A stretch of 29,513 bases of DNA from Ga0077536 sp943370145 (lineage in GTDB: Bacteria; Pseudomonadota; Gammaproteobacteria; Ga0077536), in the NCBI GenBank assembly GCA_943370145.1, contig CALRPY020000057.1, positions 1 through 29,513 of the forward strand. Reading direction: 5' to 3'. Each line of letters opens with the position of its first letter. Within the stretch, counting starts at the first letter, position 1. Under the pieces are notes generated by a model, which saw only the letters and a program-made list of their open reading frames with translations, was not told the origin of the DNA and searched no databases. Below, one piece after another: positions 14,964-22,744 of this stretch. The position numbers were made by a program, and so were the translations under genes.

Positions 14964-15521
14964 TCAGGCAGGGGAATGGCGGGCCAGCGTGGCCAAGAGC
15001 CGGGCATGCTCCCGCGCGCGCGCCGGGTCCGGGTCGGGGCGCGCGGCGATGGCGCGCAGCGCGTCGACGTAGTCGGCGGGGAAGCGCTGGTAGCGGGCGC
15101 CCGCGATCACGAGGCCGAGGTACCAGTCGAAGGGCGCGAGGGAGTCGTCGATGGCGTCGGCCTTGGCCACGTAGGTGCTGGCCACGCCGCTGCCGGCCAG
15201 TTCGACGTCGACGCTCGCATAGCCCACGCCGATCCCTTCGATCTCGTCCAGTGCCCGCTTGTCGGCGGCGTCCAGCGCATAGAGCGCGCCGTACACCCAG
15301 CCGCGTCCCGGTTCGATGCTGCACTTGCCGCTGCCGTCGCGCCCGCGCTTGTGGAAGCGCAGGACGTGGGCGTCCAGCCTCGCGGTGCCGAGCAGCCGCG
15401 GCGCCGCGAGCCGGGCGCCGAGCCGGGCCGGGTGCAGGTTGGAGCCATAGGCGAAATAGCGGACCGATGCGGGCGCCCGGTCTTCCGACCGGGTCTCGGG
15501 TGTCCCGGGTGCGACGCGCAT
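14964..15521 (-). CDS. Gamma-glutamylcyclotransferase-like protein
   Basis: Predicted 185-aa protein of the gamma-glutamylcyclotransferase (GGCT/AIG2-like) fold, which cyclises gamma-glutamyl amino acids to 5-oxoproline or handles related gamma-glutamylamines. It has the hallmark VRYFAYGSNLHPARL (20-34), a WVYGALYAL strand, and an acidic residue in LDEIEGIGVGYA (Glu95 by position) where the catalytic Glu is expected. Residues 1-19 are non-conserved, and a later start cannot be excluded, although the ATG at 15521 has AAGGAA 11 nt upstream. The role in the catabolic context is unclear; it may be a bystander. It diverges from the LLM gene at 15675. Confidence 0.88.
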   Translation of the reverse strand: MRVAPGTPETRSEDRAPASVRYFAYGSNLHPARLGARLAAPRLLGTARLDAHVLRFHKRGRDGSGKCSIEPGRGWVYGALYALDAADKRALDEIEGIGVGYASVDVELAGSGVASTYVAKADAIDDSLAPFDWYLGLVIAGARYQRFPADYVDALRAIAARPDPDPARAREHARLLATLARHSPA

Positions 15522-15539
15522 GCGCTGGATATTCCTTGC

Positions 15540-15568
15540 TTGACCCGGGGGAACCGGGGCGTTTGAAT
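15540..15568 (+). promoter_or_regulatory. Candidate sigma-70 promoter for the LLM-SDR unit
   Basis: TTGACC (15540-15545) and TTGAAT (15563-15568) are separated by 17 nt and lie 106 nt upstream of the ATG at 15675. The match is 5/6 at -35 and 4/6 at -10, better than elsewhere in this GC-rich spacer. No experiment supports it. Confidence 0.4.
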
Positions 15569-15674
15569 AGCGGGCCTATTGAATCCGGCGTCCGACGGCG
15601 CCCTCGAGCGCGCCCGCCGTCCGTACCGTCCCATCATAGCTCGCCCGCTGGCGAACATAAGGAAAGTCCCCCCG

Positions 15675-16814
15675 ATGAACGTTGAACCCAAGGCACCCCT
15701 GCATCCGGACGATCTCGCCGCCTGGCGCCGTGCGCACGTGCCGGTCTACAACGAGAACCGCCTGAAGCTCGGCATCTTCGGCATGAACTGCAGCAACGGC
15801 TGCACGATCACGCATGCCGAAACCACGTTCGAGCCCACCTACGAGCACAACGTGAAGATCGCCAGGCTCGCCGACGAGCTCGGCTTCGAGATGCTCGTGC
15901 CGGTGGGGCGCTGGAAGCATTTCGGCGGCAGCACGATGTTCAATGCAAACAACATGGAGGTCTACACCTGGGCGACCGCGCTGGCGTGCAACACGAAGCA
16001 GATCATGACCTTCGCGACCTCGCACGTGCCGACGGTGCATCCGCTGTTCGCCGCGAAGCAGGCGGCCACGATCGACAATATCTCCAATGGACGTTTCGGC
16101 CTGAACATCGTCTGCGGCTGGTTCAAGCCGGAGATCGAGATGTTCGGCATCGACCAGCTCGCGCACGACGTGCGTTATGGCATGGCCGAGGAGTGGCTGA
16201 CCGTGATGAAGCGCGCGTGGACCGAGCAGGACTTCGACCACGAGGGCCGGCATTACCGCATCAAGGGCGGTTTCCTGCTGCCCAAGCCCGTGCAGCAGCC
16301 CCATCCCGTGCTGGTCAACGCGGGCAACTCCGAAGAGGGGCGTGATTTCTCCGCCCGCAACGTCGATTTCAACTTCGTGACGATCGCCACGAAGGACCAG
16401 GCGGCCGGCATGGTCGAGGACATCCACGCCCGCGCCCGCGGCTACGGCCGGCAGTGCGGCGTGATGAGCTATGGCCTGGTCTGCTGCCGCGACACGGAGG
16501 AGGAGGCGCGGGCGCTTTATGACCGCATCGTCGCCGAGGGCGACTGGGACGCGGTGCGCAACATCATGGACGTGCTCGGCATGGAGAGCAGCTCGTTCAA
16601 CGAGCAGATCAAGCATTTTGGCGAGCGCTTCATCGCGGGCTGGGGCGGTTACCCGCTCGTCGGCACCCCGGAGCAGGTGGTCGAACAGATGGTCGAGTTG
16701 CGCAGCCTCGGCATCGAGGGCTTCATCCTCACGTGGCTCGACTACTACGAGGAACTCAAGTATTTCGGCGAGCGCGTGCTGCCGCTGATGAAACAGGCGG
16801 GCCTGCGCGTCTGA
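15675..16814 (+). CDS. LLM-class flavin monooxygenase (RutA/SsuD/SfnG-like)
   Basis: Predicted 379-aa FMN-dependent monooxygenase. The NGRFGLNIVCGWFKPEIEMFG block, GFLLPKPVQQPHPVLVNAGNSEEG, and the closing YPLVGTPEQVVEQMVEL are characteristic of the RutA, alkanesulfonate and dimethylsulfone monooxygenase branch, which inserts oxygen next to N or S or opens a ring using reduced FMN. ATG at 15675 lies about 10 nt after AAGGAAAG. An in-frame codon at 15579 has no site. It forms a two-gene unit with the SDR 25 nt downstream. No flavin reductase gene is visible in the window, so FMNH2 must come from elsewhere. Confidence 0.93.
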   Translation: MNVEPKAPLHPDDLAAWRRAHVPVYNENRLKLGIFGMNCSNGCTITHAETTFEPTYEHNVKIARLADELGFEMLVPVGRWKHFGGSTMFNANNMEVYTWATALACNTKQIMTFATSHVPTVHPLFAAKQAATIDNISNGRFGLNIVCGWFKPEIEMFGIDQLAHDVRYGMAEEWLTVMKRAWTEQDFDHEGRHYRIKGGFLLPKPVQQPHPVLVNAGNSEEGRDFSARNVDFNFVTIATKDQAAGMVEDIHARARGYGRQCGVMSYGLVCCRDTEEEARALYDRIVAEGDWDAVRNIMDVLGMESSSFNEQIKHFGERFIAGWGGYPLVGTPEQVVEQMVELRSLGIEGFILTWLDYYEELKYFGERVLPLMKQAGLRV

Positions 16815-16839
16815 GCGCGGCATACCAGGAGCGAACGAC

Positions 16840-17637
16840 ATGAAGAACAGCAAACGAGGGAAGAACATGGGTCGTCTGGACAACAAGGTCGTGATCATCA
16901 CCGGCGCGCTGGGCGGGCAGGGCCAGGTCGCCGTGCGCCGTTTCGTGGAAGAGGGCGCCAGGGTGCTCGCCAGCGATCTGTCGCCGCGGGCGAACGGCGA
17001 AGTCGCGGCGCTGGCAAAACAGGATCCCGCGAGCGTTGCCTACGTCGGCGGGGACGTACGCGACGCGAAGACCGTGGAGAAAATCGTCAAGACCGCGGTG
17101 AAGAAGTTCGGACGCGTCGACGTCCTCTATAACAACCACGGCCTGATGGTCGGCAAGCCCTTCCTCGAGACGACGACCGAGGAACTCGACAACCTGCTCG
17201 CGGTGAACCTGCGTGCGCCGTTCCTGCTGAGCCAGGCGGCGGCCAGGGTGATGGCGAAGCAGGGCGGCGGCGCGATCATCCACAATTCATCGGTGGGTGG
17301 CATCGTGGGTTTCCCGACGATGGCGGCGTACGGCGCGTCCAAGGGTGGACTTGCCCAGCTGGCGCGCTCGATGGCGAGCGACCTGGCGGCATACGGCATC
17401 CGCGTCAACGCGATCTGCCCGGGCGTCGTCGATACCCAGATGCCGCAGCGCTATCTGAACGATAACAAGGTCGAGGACAAGGAGGGCGCAGTCCGCCAGA
17501 TGGCATCGATGCACCTCCTGAACCGGCTCGCCGAGCCGATCGAGATCGTCAACGTGGCGCTGTTCCTGGCCTCGGACGAGGCTTCGTACATGACCGGCGC
17601 GGTGATTCCGGTTGACGGCGGGCTGACCGCGATCTGA
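16840..17637 (+). CDS. SDR-family oxidoreductase with NNHG variant
   Basis: Predicted 265-aa short-chain dehydrogenase. Cofactor motif TGALGGQG (21-28), Asp46 after the second strand (NAD(H) preference inferred), Ser150/151, Tyr164 and Lys168 (YGASK) are present. The usual NNAG reads NNHG (98-101), an uncommon substitution at a structural motif. Two starts are plausible: ATG at 16840 with AGGAG 8 nt upstream, or ATG at 16867 with GAGGGA 6 nt upstream; the second begins at the conserved GRLDNKV. It is co-oriented with and 25 nt after the LLM monooxygenase gene. It is not a close copy of the SDR at 484-1266. Confidence 0.93.
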   Translation: MKNSKRGKNMGRLDNKVVIITGALGGQGQVAVRRFVEEGARVLASDLSPRANGEVAALAKQDPASVAYVGGDVRDAKTVEKIVKTAVKKFGRVDVLYNNHGLMVGKPFLETTTEELDNLLAVNLRAPFLLSQAAARVMAKQGGGAIIHNSSVGGIVGFPTMAAYGASKGGLAQLARSMASDLAAYGIRVNAICPGVVDTQMPQRYLNDNKVEDKEGAVRQMASMHLLNRLAEPIEIVNVALFLASDEASYMTGAVIPVDGGLTAI

Positions 17638-17655
17638 CGCGGCCGTGCCCTGGAA

Positions 17656-17682
17656 GGACGGCGGGCCTTGCGCCCGCCGTCC
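17656..17682. terminator. Bidirectional terminator hairpin between convergent genes
   Basis: A perfect 11-bp stem with 5-nt loop (GGACGGCGGGC-CTTGC-complement) sits in the 52-nt gap between the SDR stop (+) and the aldehyde dehydrogenase stop (-). Its placement fits shared termination, although flanking T-runs are lacking. Confidence 0.6.
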
Positions 17683-17689
17683 CGCTGCC

Positions 17690-19108
17690 TCAGAGCTGCA
17701 GCGACTTCACCTCGAGGAACTCCTCGAGGCCGAACTTGCCGGCTTCGCGGCCCAGGCCCGACTGCTTGTAGCCGCCGAACGGCGCCAGCGGGTTGTAGCG
17801 CCCACCGTTGACCGAAATCTGGCCAGTGCGAATCTTCTTCGCCACTTCGATGCCGTGCTCCTTGGTACCGGCCCACACGTTGCCGCCGAGGCCGTAGATC
17901 GTGTCATTCGCGATGCGAACGGCGTCGTCTTCGTTCTCGTACGGGATGATCGTCAGCACCGGTCCGAAGATTTCCTCGCGCGCGATCGTCATGTCGTTGT
18001 TCACGTCGGCGAACACGGTCGGCTTCACGTAGAAGCCCTTGTCGAGGCCAGCCGGCTTCTCCGGGCCGCCGGTCACGAGGCGCGCGCCTTCCTCGATGCC
18101 CTTCTTGATGAAACCGACGATGCGGTCGCGCTGCACTGCCGAGATGACCGGGCCGAGCTTGACGTCGCCGTTGATCGGGTCACCCACCGTGAAGCTCTCG
18201 GCGGCGGCCTTCGCGAGCTGGACGACTTCCTCGTATTTCGCCTTCGGCGCGAGCATGCGGGTCGGCGCGATGCAGGCCTGGCCGGAGTTCAGGTAGCACT
18301 CGTTGACGCCGGCCTTGACCGCCTTTTCGAGGTCCGCGTCCTCGCAGATCACGTGCGGCGACTTGCCGCCGAGCTCCAGCGCCACGCGCTTGACGGTCTG
18401 CGCGGCCACTTCGGCGACGCGGCGGCCGGCGCGGGTCGAACCCGTGAAGGACACCATGTCGACGTCCGGATGCGAGGCGAGCACTTCGCCGACGACCGGG
18501 CCGTAGCCGGTGACGAGGTTGAACACGCCCGCCGGCAGGCCGATGTCGTGCAGCACTTCGGCCAGGATGAAGGCCGTCGTCGGTGCGACCTCGCTCGGCT
18601 TCAGCACGACGGTGCAGCCCGCGGCGAGCGCCGGTGCGACCTTCAGCATGATCTGGTTGATCGGGAAGTTCCACGGCGTGATCGCCGCGACCACGCCGAT
18701 CGCTTCACGCACGATCAGTGAATTGCCAACCGTTTCCTCGAACTGGTAGGTCTTCAGCAGTTCGGCGTAGGTCTTTGCGGCGCCAATCGGCAGGCTGGCC
18801 TGGATGGCGTTCGCCATCTTCAGCGGCATGCCCACTTCGGTCGCGATGGCGAGCGCGACGTCCTTCTTGCGCGCTTCCATGCCGGCGGCGATTTTTTCGA
18901 GGTACGCGGCGCGCTCGGCGACCGGCGTCTGCGACCAGCTGTCGAATGCGGCGCGGGCGGCGGCCACCGCGCGCTCGGCGTCTTCCTTCGCGCCTTCGGG
19001 GATGCGCGTGACGACTTCCTCGGTGGAAGCGCAGGTGGCATCGATGGTGCCTTTGCCGATGGGTTCGACCCAGGCGCCGTTGATGTAGAGTTTGTCGTAG
19101 ACCTTCAT
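17690..19108 (-). CDS. NAD(P)-dependent aldehyde dehydrogenase, second copy
   Basis: Predicted 472-aa ALDH with Asn147 in PWNFP, Glu245 in LELGGKSPH, Cys279 in NSGQACIAPTR and C-terminal APFGGYKQSGLGRE. The phrase LNSGQACIAPTR and the short N-terminus place it in the group annotated as general or 3-succinoylsemialdehyde-pyridine-type dehydrogenases; substrate unknown. ATG at 19108 has GGAG 7 nt upstream, while the frame extends without support to 19252 across the divergent promoter. It is a monocistronic minus-strand gene between the SDR and dioxygenase units, divergent from the latter. Confidence 0.95.
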   Translation of the reverse strand: MKVYDKLYINGAWVEPIGKGTIDATCASTEEVVTRIPEGAKEDAERAVAAARAAFDSWSQTPVAERAAYLEKIAAGMEARKKDVALAIATEVGMPLKMANAIQASLPIGAAKTYAELLKTYQFEETVGNSLIVREAIGVVAAITPWNFPINQIMLKVAPALAAGCTVVLKPSEVAPTTAFILAEVLHDIGLPAGVFNLVTGYGPVVGEVLASHPDVDMVSFTGSTRAGRRVAEVAAQTVKRVALELGGKSPHVICEDADLEKAVKAGVNECYLNSGQACIAPTRMLAPKAKYEEVVQLAKAAAESFTVGDPINGDVKLGPVISAVQRDRIVGFIKKGIEEGARLVTGGPEKPAGLDKGFYVKPTVFADVNNDMTIAREEIFGPVLTIIPYENEDDAVRIANDTIYGLGGNVWAGTKEHGIEVAKKIRTGQISVNGGRYNPLAPFGGYKQSGLGREAGKFGLEEFLEVKSLQL

Positions 19109-19232
19109 GGGGACTCCAGCGTTGGGAAAGGGGCCGGCCGCTCGGACGCGGCGCGGACGTTTCCCGATTTTATGCGCTATCTTGGTCGGCGGAAACCGCC
19201 GCAACAGCGCGGGAGTTCGAGGTGGAGACCCC
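19109..19232. promoter_or_regulatory. Divergent promoter region, ALDH and dioxygenase operon
   Basis: This 124-nt spacer separates oppositely oriented starts. It has an AT-richer patch (CGATTTTATGCGCTATCTTGG, 19166-19185) with a weak -10-like TATCTT for the plus strand and a small hairpin GGCGG-AAA-CCGCC (19188-19200). Confidence 0.35.
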
Positions 19233-20012
19233 ATGATGCCCAGCCTGTTCATTTCGCACGGCGCGCCCGACCTCGTGCTGCACGACCTGCCGGCGCGACG
19301 TTTCCTCGGCGGACTCGGGCAGTCGTTGCCCCGACCCGCGGCGATCTGCGCGGTGAGCGCGCATTACACGGCGCCGGAAGCCAGGGTCACCAGCGGGCCT
19401 GCCCCGCGCACGGTGCACGACTTCGGCGGTTTCGATTCCGCGCTGTACACCATCGAATACCCCGCCCGAGGGGAGCCGACGCTCGCGTCCCGCATCGTGA
19501 ATATGTTGGGCGATGCCGGTTTCGCCGCCTGTGCCGACGCGCATGGCGGCTTTGATCATGGCGTCTGGTGTCCGCTGATGCTGATGTATCCGCAGGCCGA
19601 CGTGCCGGTCGTCGCGTTGAGCGTCAGTCCGCACCGCGACGCCGCCTGGCACCTGGGCGTGGGCCGTGCCCTTGCCCGCCTGCGTGAGGAGGGCGTGCTG
19701 CTCATCGGCTCCGGCGCGCTCACGCACAATCTCTACGAGGTCGCGGGGCCGGCCGCCAACGCGGCCGCCCCGGACTGGGTCGATGCTTTTGCGGACTGGG
19801 TCGGCGAGCGCCTCGCCGCGCGCGACGAGGCCGCGCTCGTGCACTATCGGGAGATTGCGCCCGCCGCTGCGGACAACCACCCGAGTCCGGAACACCTGCT
19901 GCCGTTTTTCGTGGCGCTGGGCGCGGCCGGCGCGGGCTGGCGGGCGACGCGCCTGCACCACAGCGTCACCTATCGCGCGCTGCGCATGGACGCATTCCGG
20001 TTCGACGCATGA
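19233..20012 (+). CDS. LigB/DODA-type extradiol dioxygenase family protein
   Basis: Predicted 259-aa class III extradiol-type dioxygenase. The DODA subgroup is recognised from LFISHGAPDLVL (His9), VSAHYTAPEARV (His44), GGFDHGVWCPL (His109), LIGSGALTHNLYEV (His165) and NHPSPEHLLP (His216, His221). Conserved histidines of this set bind the metal. Such enzymes cleave catecholic rings or, in the YgiD/DOPA branch, dihydroxyphenylalanine-like substrates. Length is normal for the branch. Two ATGs (19233, 19236) both follow GGTGGAG. The stop overlaps the next gene by ATGA, so translation is coupled to the enolase-superfamily enzyme. This is the strongest hint that an aromatic ring is opened here (inference). 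Confidence 0.92.
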   Translation: MMPSLFISHGAPDLVLHDLPARRFLGGLGQSLPRPAAICAVSAHYTAPEARVTSGPAPRTVHDFGGFDSALYTIEYPARGEPTLASRIVNMLGDAGFAACADAHGGFDHGVWCPLMLMYPQADVPVVALSVSPHRDAAWHLGVGRALARLREEGVLLIGSGALTHNLYEVAGPAANAAAPDWVDAFADWVGERLAARDEAALVHYREIAPAAADNHPSPEHLLPFFVALGAAGAGWRATRLHHSVTYRALRMDAFRFDA

Positions 20013-21148
20013 AAATCACCGCCGTCGACGCCTTCCCCCTGTCCTTCGCCGTGCCGCCCGAGCACCAGGTCAGCCTCGGCATCGGCCGCACGATCAAGCG
20101 CGACGCGGTGCTGGTGCGGGTCGACACCGATGCCGGCCTCATCGGCTGGGGCGAGTCCCACGCCGGCCGCGCGCCGACGGTGATTGCCGAGCTGATCACG
20201 TCGACCCTGCGGCCCCTGGCGCTCGGGGCGGATGCCGACGACATCGATGGACTGTGGCAGCGGGTGTATGGGCTCCAGCTCGCGAGCCACGGCACCGGCG
20301 CTGCGGCGGCGCTCGCGCTGTCCGGGCTGGACATGGCGCTGTGGGATCTGCGGGGCAAGGCCGCCCGGCTACCGCTGTACGCACTGCTGGGCGGCGCCCG
20401 CCGCGCGATCCCCGCCTATGCGGGCGGGATTTCCTTCGGCTACGGCACGCCGGAAGCGCTGGTCGATGAGGCGCTGGCTGCGCAGCGTCTGGGCTACCGC
20501 GCCATCAAGCTGCGCGTCGGCCACGACCTCGGGTCTGACATCGAACGCGTACGCGCCGTGCGCGCCGCCTGTGGCGCGGCACTCGACATCCTGGTCGACG
20601 CCAATTGCGCGTATTCGCTGGACACGGCGCGGCGGGCGAGGGCGGCGTTCGCCGAACTCGACGTCGGCTGGCTCGAAGAGCCTTTCCCGGCGCACGACCA
20701 CCGCGCCTACCTGGCGCTTGACGCCGATCGCCGCGTGCCGCTCGCGGCGGGCGAGAATCACTACCTGCGCTTCGATTTCGAGCGGCTCGCCGATGACGGC
20801 GTCGTCAGCGTGTGGCAGCCGGACCTCTCGAAATGCGGGGGGCTGAGTGAGGCGCTGCGCATCGCGCGGCTCGCCGGGGAACGTGGGATCAGGATTCATC
20901 CCCACACCTCGGTCACGGGCCTCAACGTGGCCACGACCCTGCATTTCCTGTCCGCAATTCCCAACGCAGGCTATTTCGAGGCCGATCATTCGCGGCACAA
21001 TCCGCTGCGCACCGCGCTGTGCTCACCGGTCGTCGAGGTCGATGCGGCGGGCACGGTGCAGCCGCCGTCCGGCATCGGACTGGGTGTCACGGTCGACGAG
21101 GCAATGCTCGCGTCCTATCCGGTCGTGCGTGGCGCCGGCTACGTCTGA
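20009..21148 (+). CDS. Enolase-superfamily enzyme, mandelate racemase / muconate lactonizing type
   Basis: Predicted 379-aa enzyme that abstracts a proton alpha to a carboxylate. Metal ligands are Asp198 (VDANCAY), Glu224 (LEEP) and Glu249 (AGEN). A His-Asp dyad is represented by Asp272 (QPDLSKCGG) and His297 or His299 (IHPHTS). The base motif on strand 2 is K167-L-R169 rather than the K-x-K of mandelate racemase, which suggests one-face acid/base chemistry such as dehydration or cycloisomerisation rather than racemisation (inference). The start ATG overlaps the dioxygenase stop by 4 nt. Neighbours (ring-cleavage enzyme and organic-acid transporter) fit a carboxylate-processing role. Confidence 0.93.
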   Translation: MKITAVDAFPLSFAVPPEHQVSLGIGRTIKRDAVLVRVDTDAGLIGWGESHAGRAPTVIAELITSTLRPLALGADADDIDGLWQRVYGLQLASHGTGAAAALALSGLDMALWDLRGKAARLPLYALLGGARRAIPAYAGGISFGYGTPEALVDEALAAQRLGYRAIKLRVGHDLGSDIERVRAVRAACGAALDILVDANCAYSLDTARRARAAFAELDVGWLEEPFPAHDHRAYLALDADRRVPLAAGENHYLRFDFERLADDGVVSVWQPDLSKCGGLSEALRIARLAGERGIRIHPHTSVTGLNVATTLHFLSAIPNAGYFEADHSRHNPLRTALCSPVVEVDAAGTVQPPSGIGLGVTVDEAMLASYPVVRGAGYV

Positions 21149-21183
21149 CCCCTCTTCATCCGCATCCGGAACCGGGAACCCCG

Positions 21184-22500
21184 ATGACCACAGAACACGT
21201 GACGGCCGCGGTTGCGCAACAGGCATCGGCCATCGATGAAGACGCACTGTACGCACGCGTGACCTGGCGCTTCGTGCCATTCCTGTTCCTCTGTTACGTC
21301 GCGGCCTACCTCGACCGCGTGAACGTCGGCTTCGCAAAGCTCACGATGGCGGCCGATCTGCACTTCAGCGACACCGTGTACGGGCTCGGCGCCGGCATCT
21401 TCTTCATCGGCTATTTCCTGTTCGAGGTACCGAGCAACCTGCTGCTGCACCGGATCGGCGCGCGCCGCGCGCTGGCGAGAATCATGATCCTGTGGGGCGC
21501 GCTGTCGGCGTCGATGATGTTCGTGACGACGCCGACGAGCTTCTATGTGCTGCGTTTCCTGCTCGGGGTGGCCGAAGCCGGCTTCTTCCCCGGGGTGGTG
21601 CTGTATCTCACGTGGTGGTACCCGGCGGAGCGTCGCGGGCGCGTGACGGCGCTGTTCGTCACCGCGGTCGCGATCTCGGGCGTCATCGGCAATCCGCTGT
21701 CGGGCTGGATCATGCAGGCGATGGACGGCAGCCATGGCTGGCATGGCTGGCAGTGGCTGTTCATGCTGGAGGGGCTGCCGGCGGTGCTGCTGGGCGTCTG
21801 CGCGTTCTTCTATCTCGACGACCGCGTCAGCGACGCGCGCTGGCTCTCGCCCGCCGAGCGCGAGCTGCTGGCCGCCAACATCGCGCGCGACAATGCGCAC
21901 AAGACCGAGCTCACGGTCCTGCAGAGCATGCGCGACTCGAAGGTCTGGCTGATCGCCGCCATCTACTTCTGCCTCGTCAGCGGGCTCTACGGCATCAATT
22001 TCTGGCTGCCGACGATCATCCAGGGGTTGGGGGTCGACGGTGTCCTGACAATCGGTCTCGTCAGCGCGATCCCGTGGGCGGCGGCGGCCGTCTGCATGAC
22101 GATCGTCGGCCACCGTGCCGATCGGCTCCGCGAGCGCCGCTACCACATCGCGGTACCGGCCCTCGTCGGCGCGTTCGGTCTTGCGGCATCGGTGCCGCTT
22201 GCCGGGTATCCGGTGCTGGCGGTGATCGCGCTGTCGGTCGGCACCTGCGGTCTGCTGTCGGCGATTCCCCTCTGCTGGAGCCTGGCCACCGCCTTCCTGA
22301 CGGGAGCCGCCGCGGCGAGCGGCATCGCGCTGATCAATTCCCTCGGCAACCTGTCCGGCTTCGCGAGTCCCTATCTCATCGGCTGGATCCGCGAAACGAC
22401 GCAAAGCACGGATCCCGGTGTCTATGCGCTCGCGATGATGCTGGTGGCCGGCGCGCTGCTCGTGCTGTTCCGCGTGCCCGGTCACATCACGCGGCACTGA
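21184..22500 (+). CDS. MFS transporter, anion:cation symporter (ACS) family
   Basis: Predicted 438-aa inner-membrane transporter with 12 helices. The first loop YLDRVNVGFAKLTM, FEVPSNLLLHRIGAR and RFLLGVAEAGFFPGVVLYL blocks are diagnostic of the ACS branch, which imports organic anions such as tartrate, glucarate, phthalate or 4-hydroxyphenylacetate. ATG at 21184 follows the enolase-superfamily stop by 35 nt. It is the last gene of the 19233-22500 operon and probably imports the pathway's carboxylated substrate (inference). No truncation was seen. Confidence 0.95.
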   Translation: MTTEHVTAAVAQQASAIDEDALYARVTWRFVPFLFLCYVAAYLDRVNVGFAKLTMAADLHFSDTVYGLGAGIFFIGYFLFEVPSNLLLHRIGARRALARIMILWGALSASMMFVTTPTSFYVLRFLLGVAEAGFFPGVVLYLTWWYPAERRGRVTALFVTAVAISGVIGNPLSGWIMQAMDGSHGWHGWQWLFMLEGLPAVLLGVCAFFYLDDRVSDARWLSPAERELLAANIARDNAHKTELTVLQSMRDSKVWLIAAIYFCLVSGLYGINFWLPTIIQGLGVDGVLTIGLVSAIPWAAAAVCMTIVGHRADRLRERRYHIAVPALVGAFGLAASVPLAGYPVLAVIALSVGTCGLLSAIPLCWSLATAFLTGAAAASGIALINSLGNLSGFASPYLIGWIRETTQSTDPGVYALAMMLVAGALLVLFRVPGHITRH

Positions 22501-22744
22501 CCCGCGAGTACGGCCAGATGGGGTGGGCGCGAACCGGGAGGGCGGCGCGACGCGTGTATCCGTGTCGAAGAGGCCGGGCGGCAGGGGTGCATGGCGTGGG
22601 CGATGGCTGGCGCAACCCGGCGCGCCGACCGTCATTTCTCCGGGCAGGCCGTGCCCGGGGGCGCGCAAGCCGGCTGCCGGCGGGCGCCGGATTCCCCTGC
22701 CGCGGCACCCGGGGTGCGGGGAAGCACCCGACGCGCCCGGCCGC
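22501..22744. other. Convergent intergenic region with small hairpins
   Basis: No gene is supported in these 244 nt between the convergent MFS and GGDEF stops. Short stems are present (CCGGGCA-N5-TGCCCGG at 22640-22658; GGGTGC-N6-GCACCC at 22712-22729) that could help terminate either side. Neither has a T-run. Confidence 0.45.
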
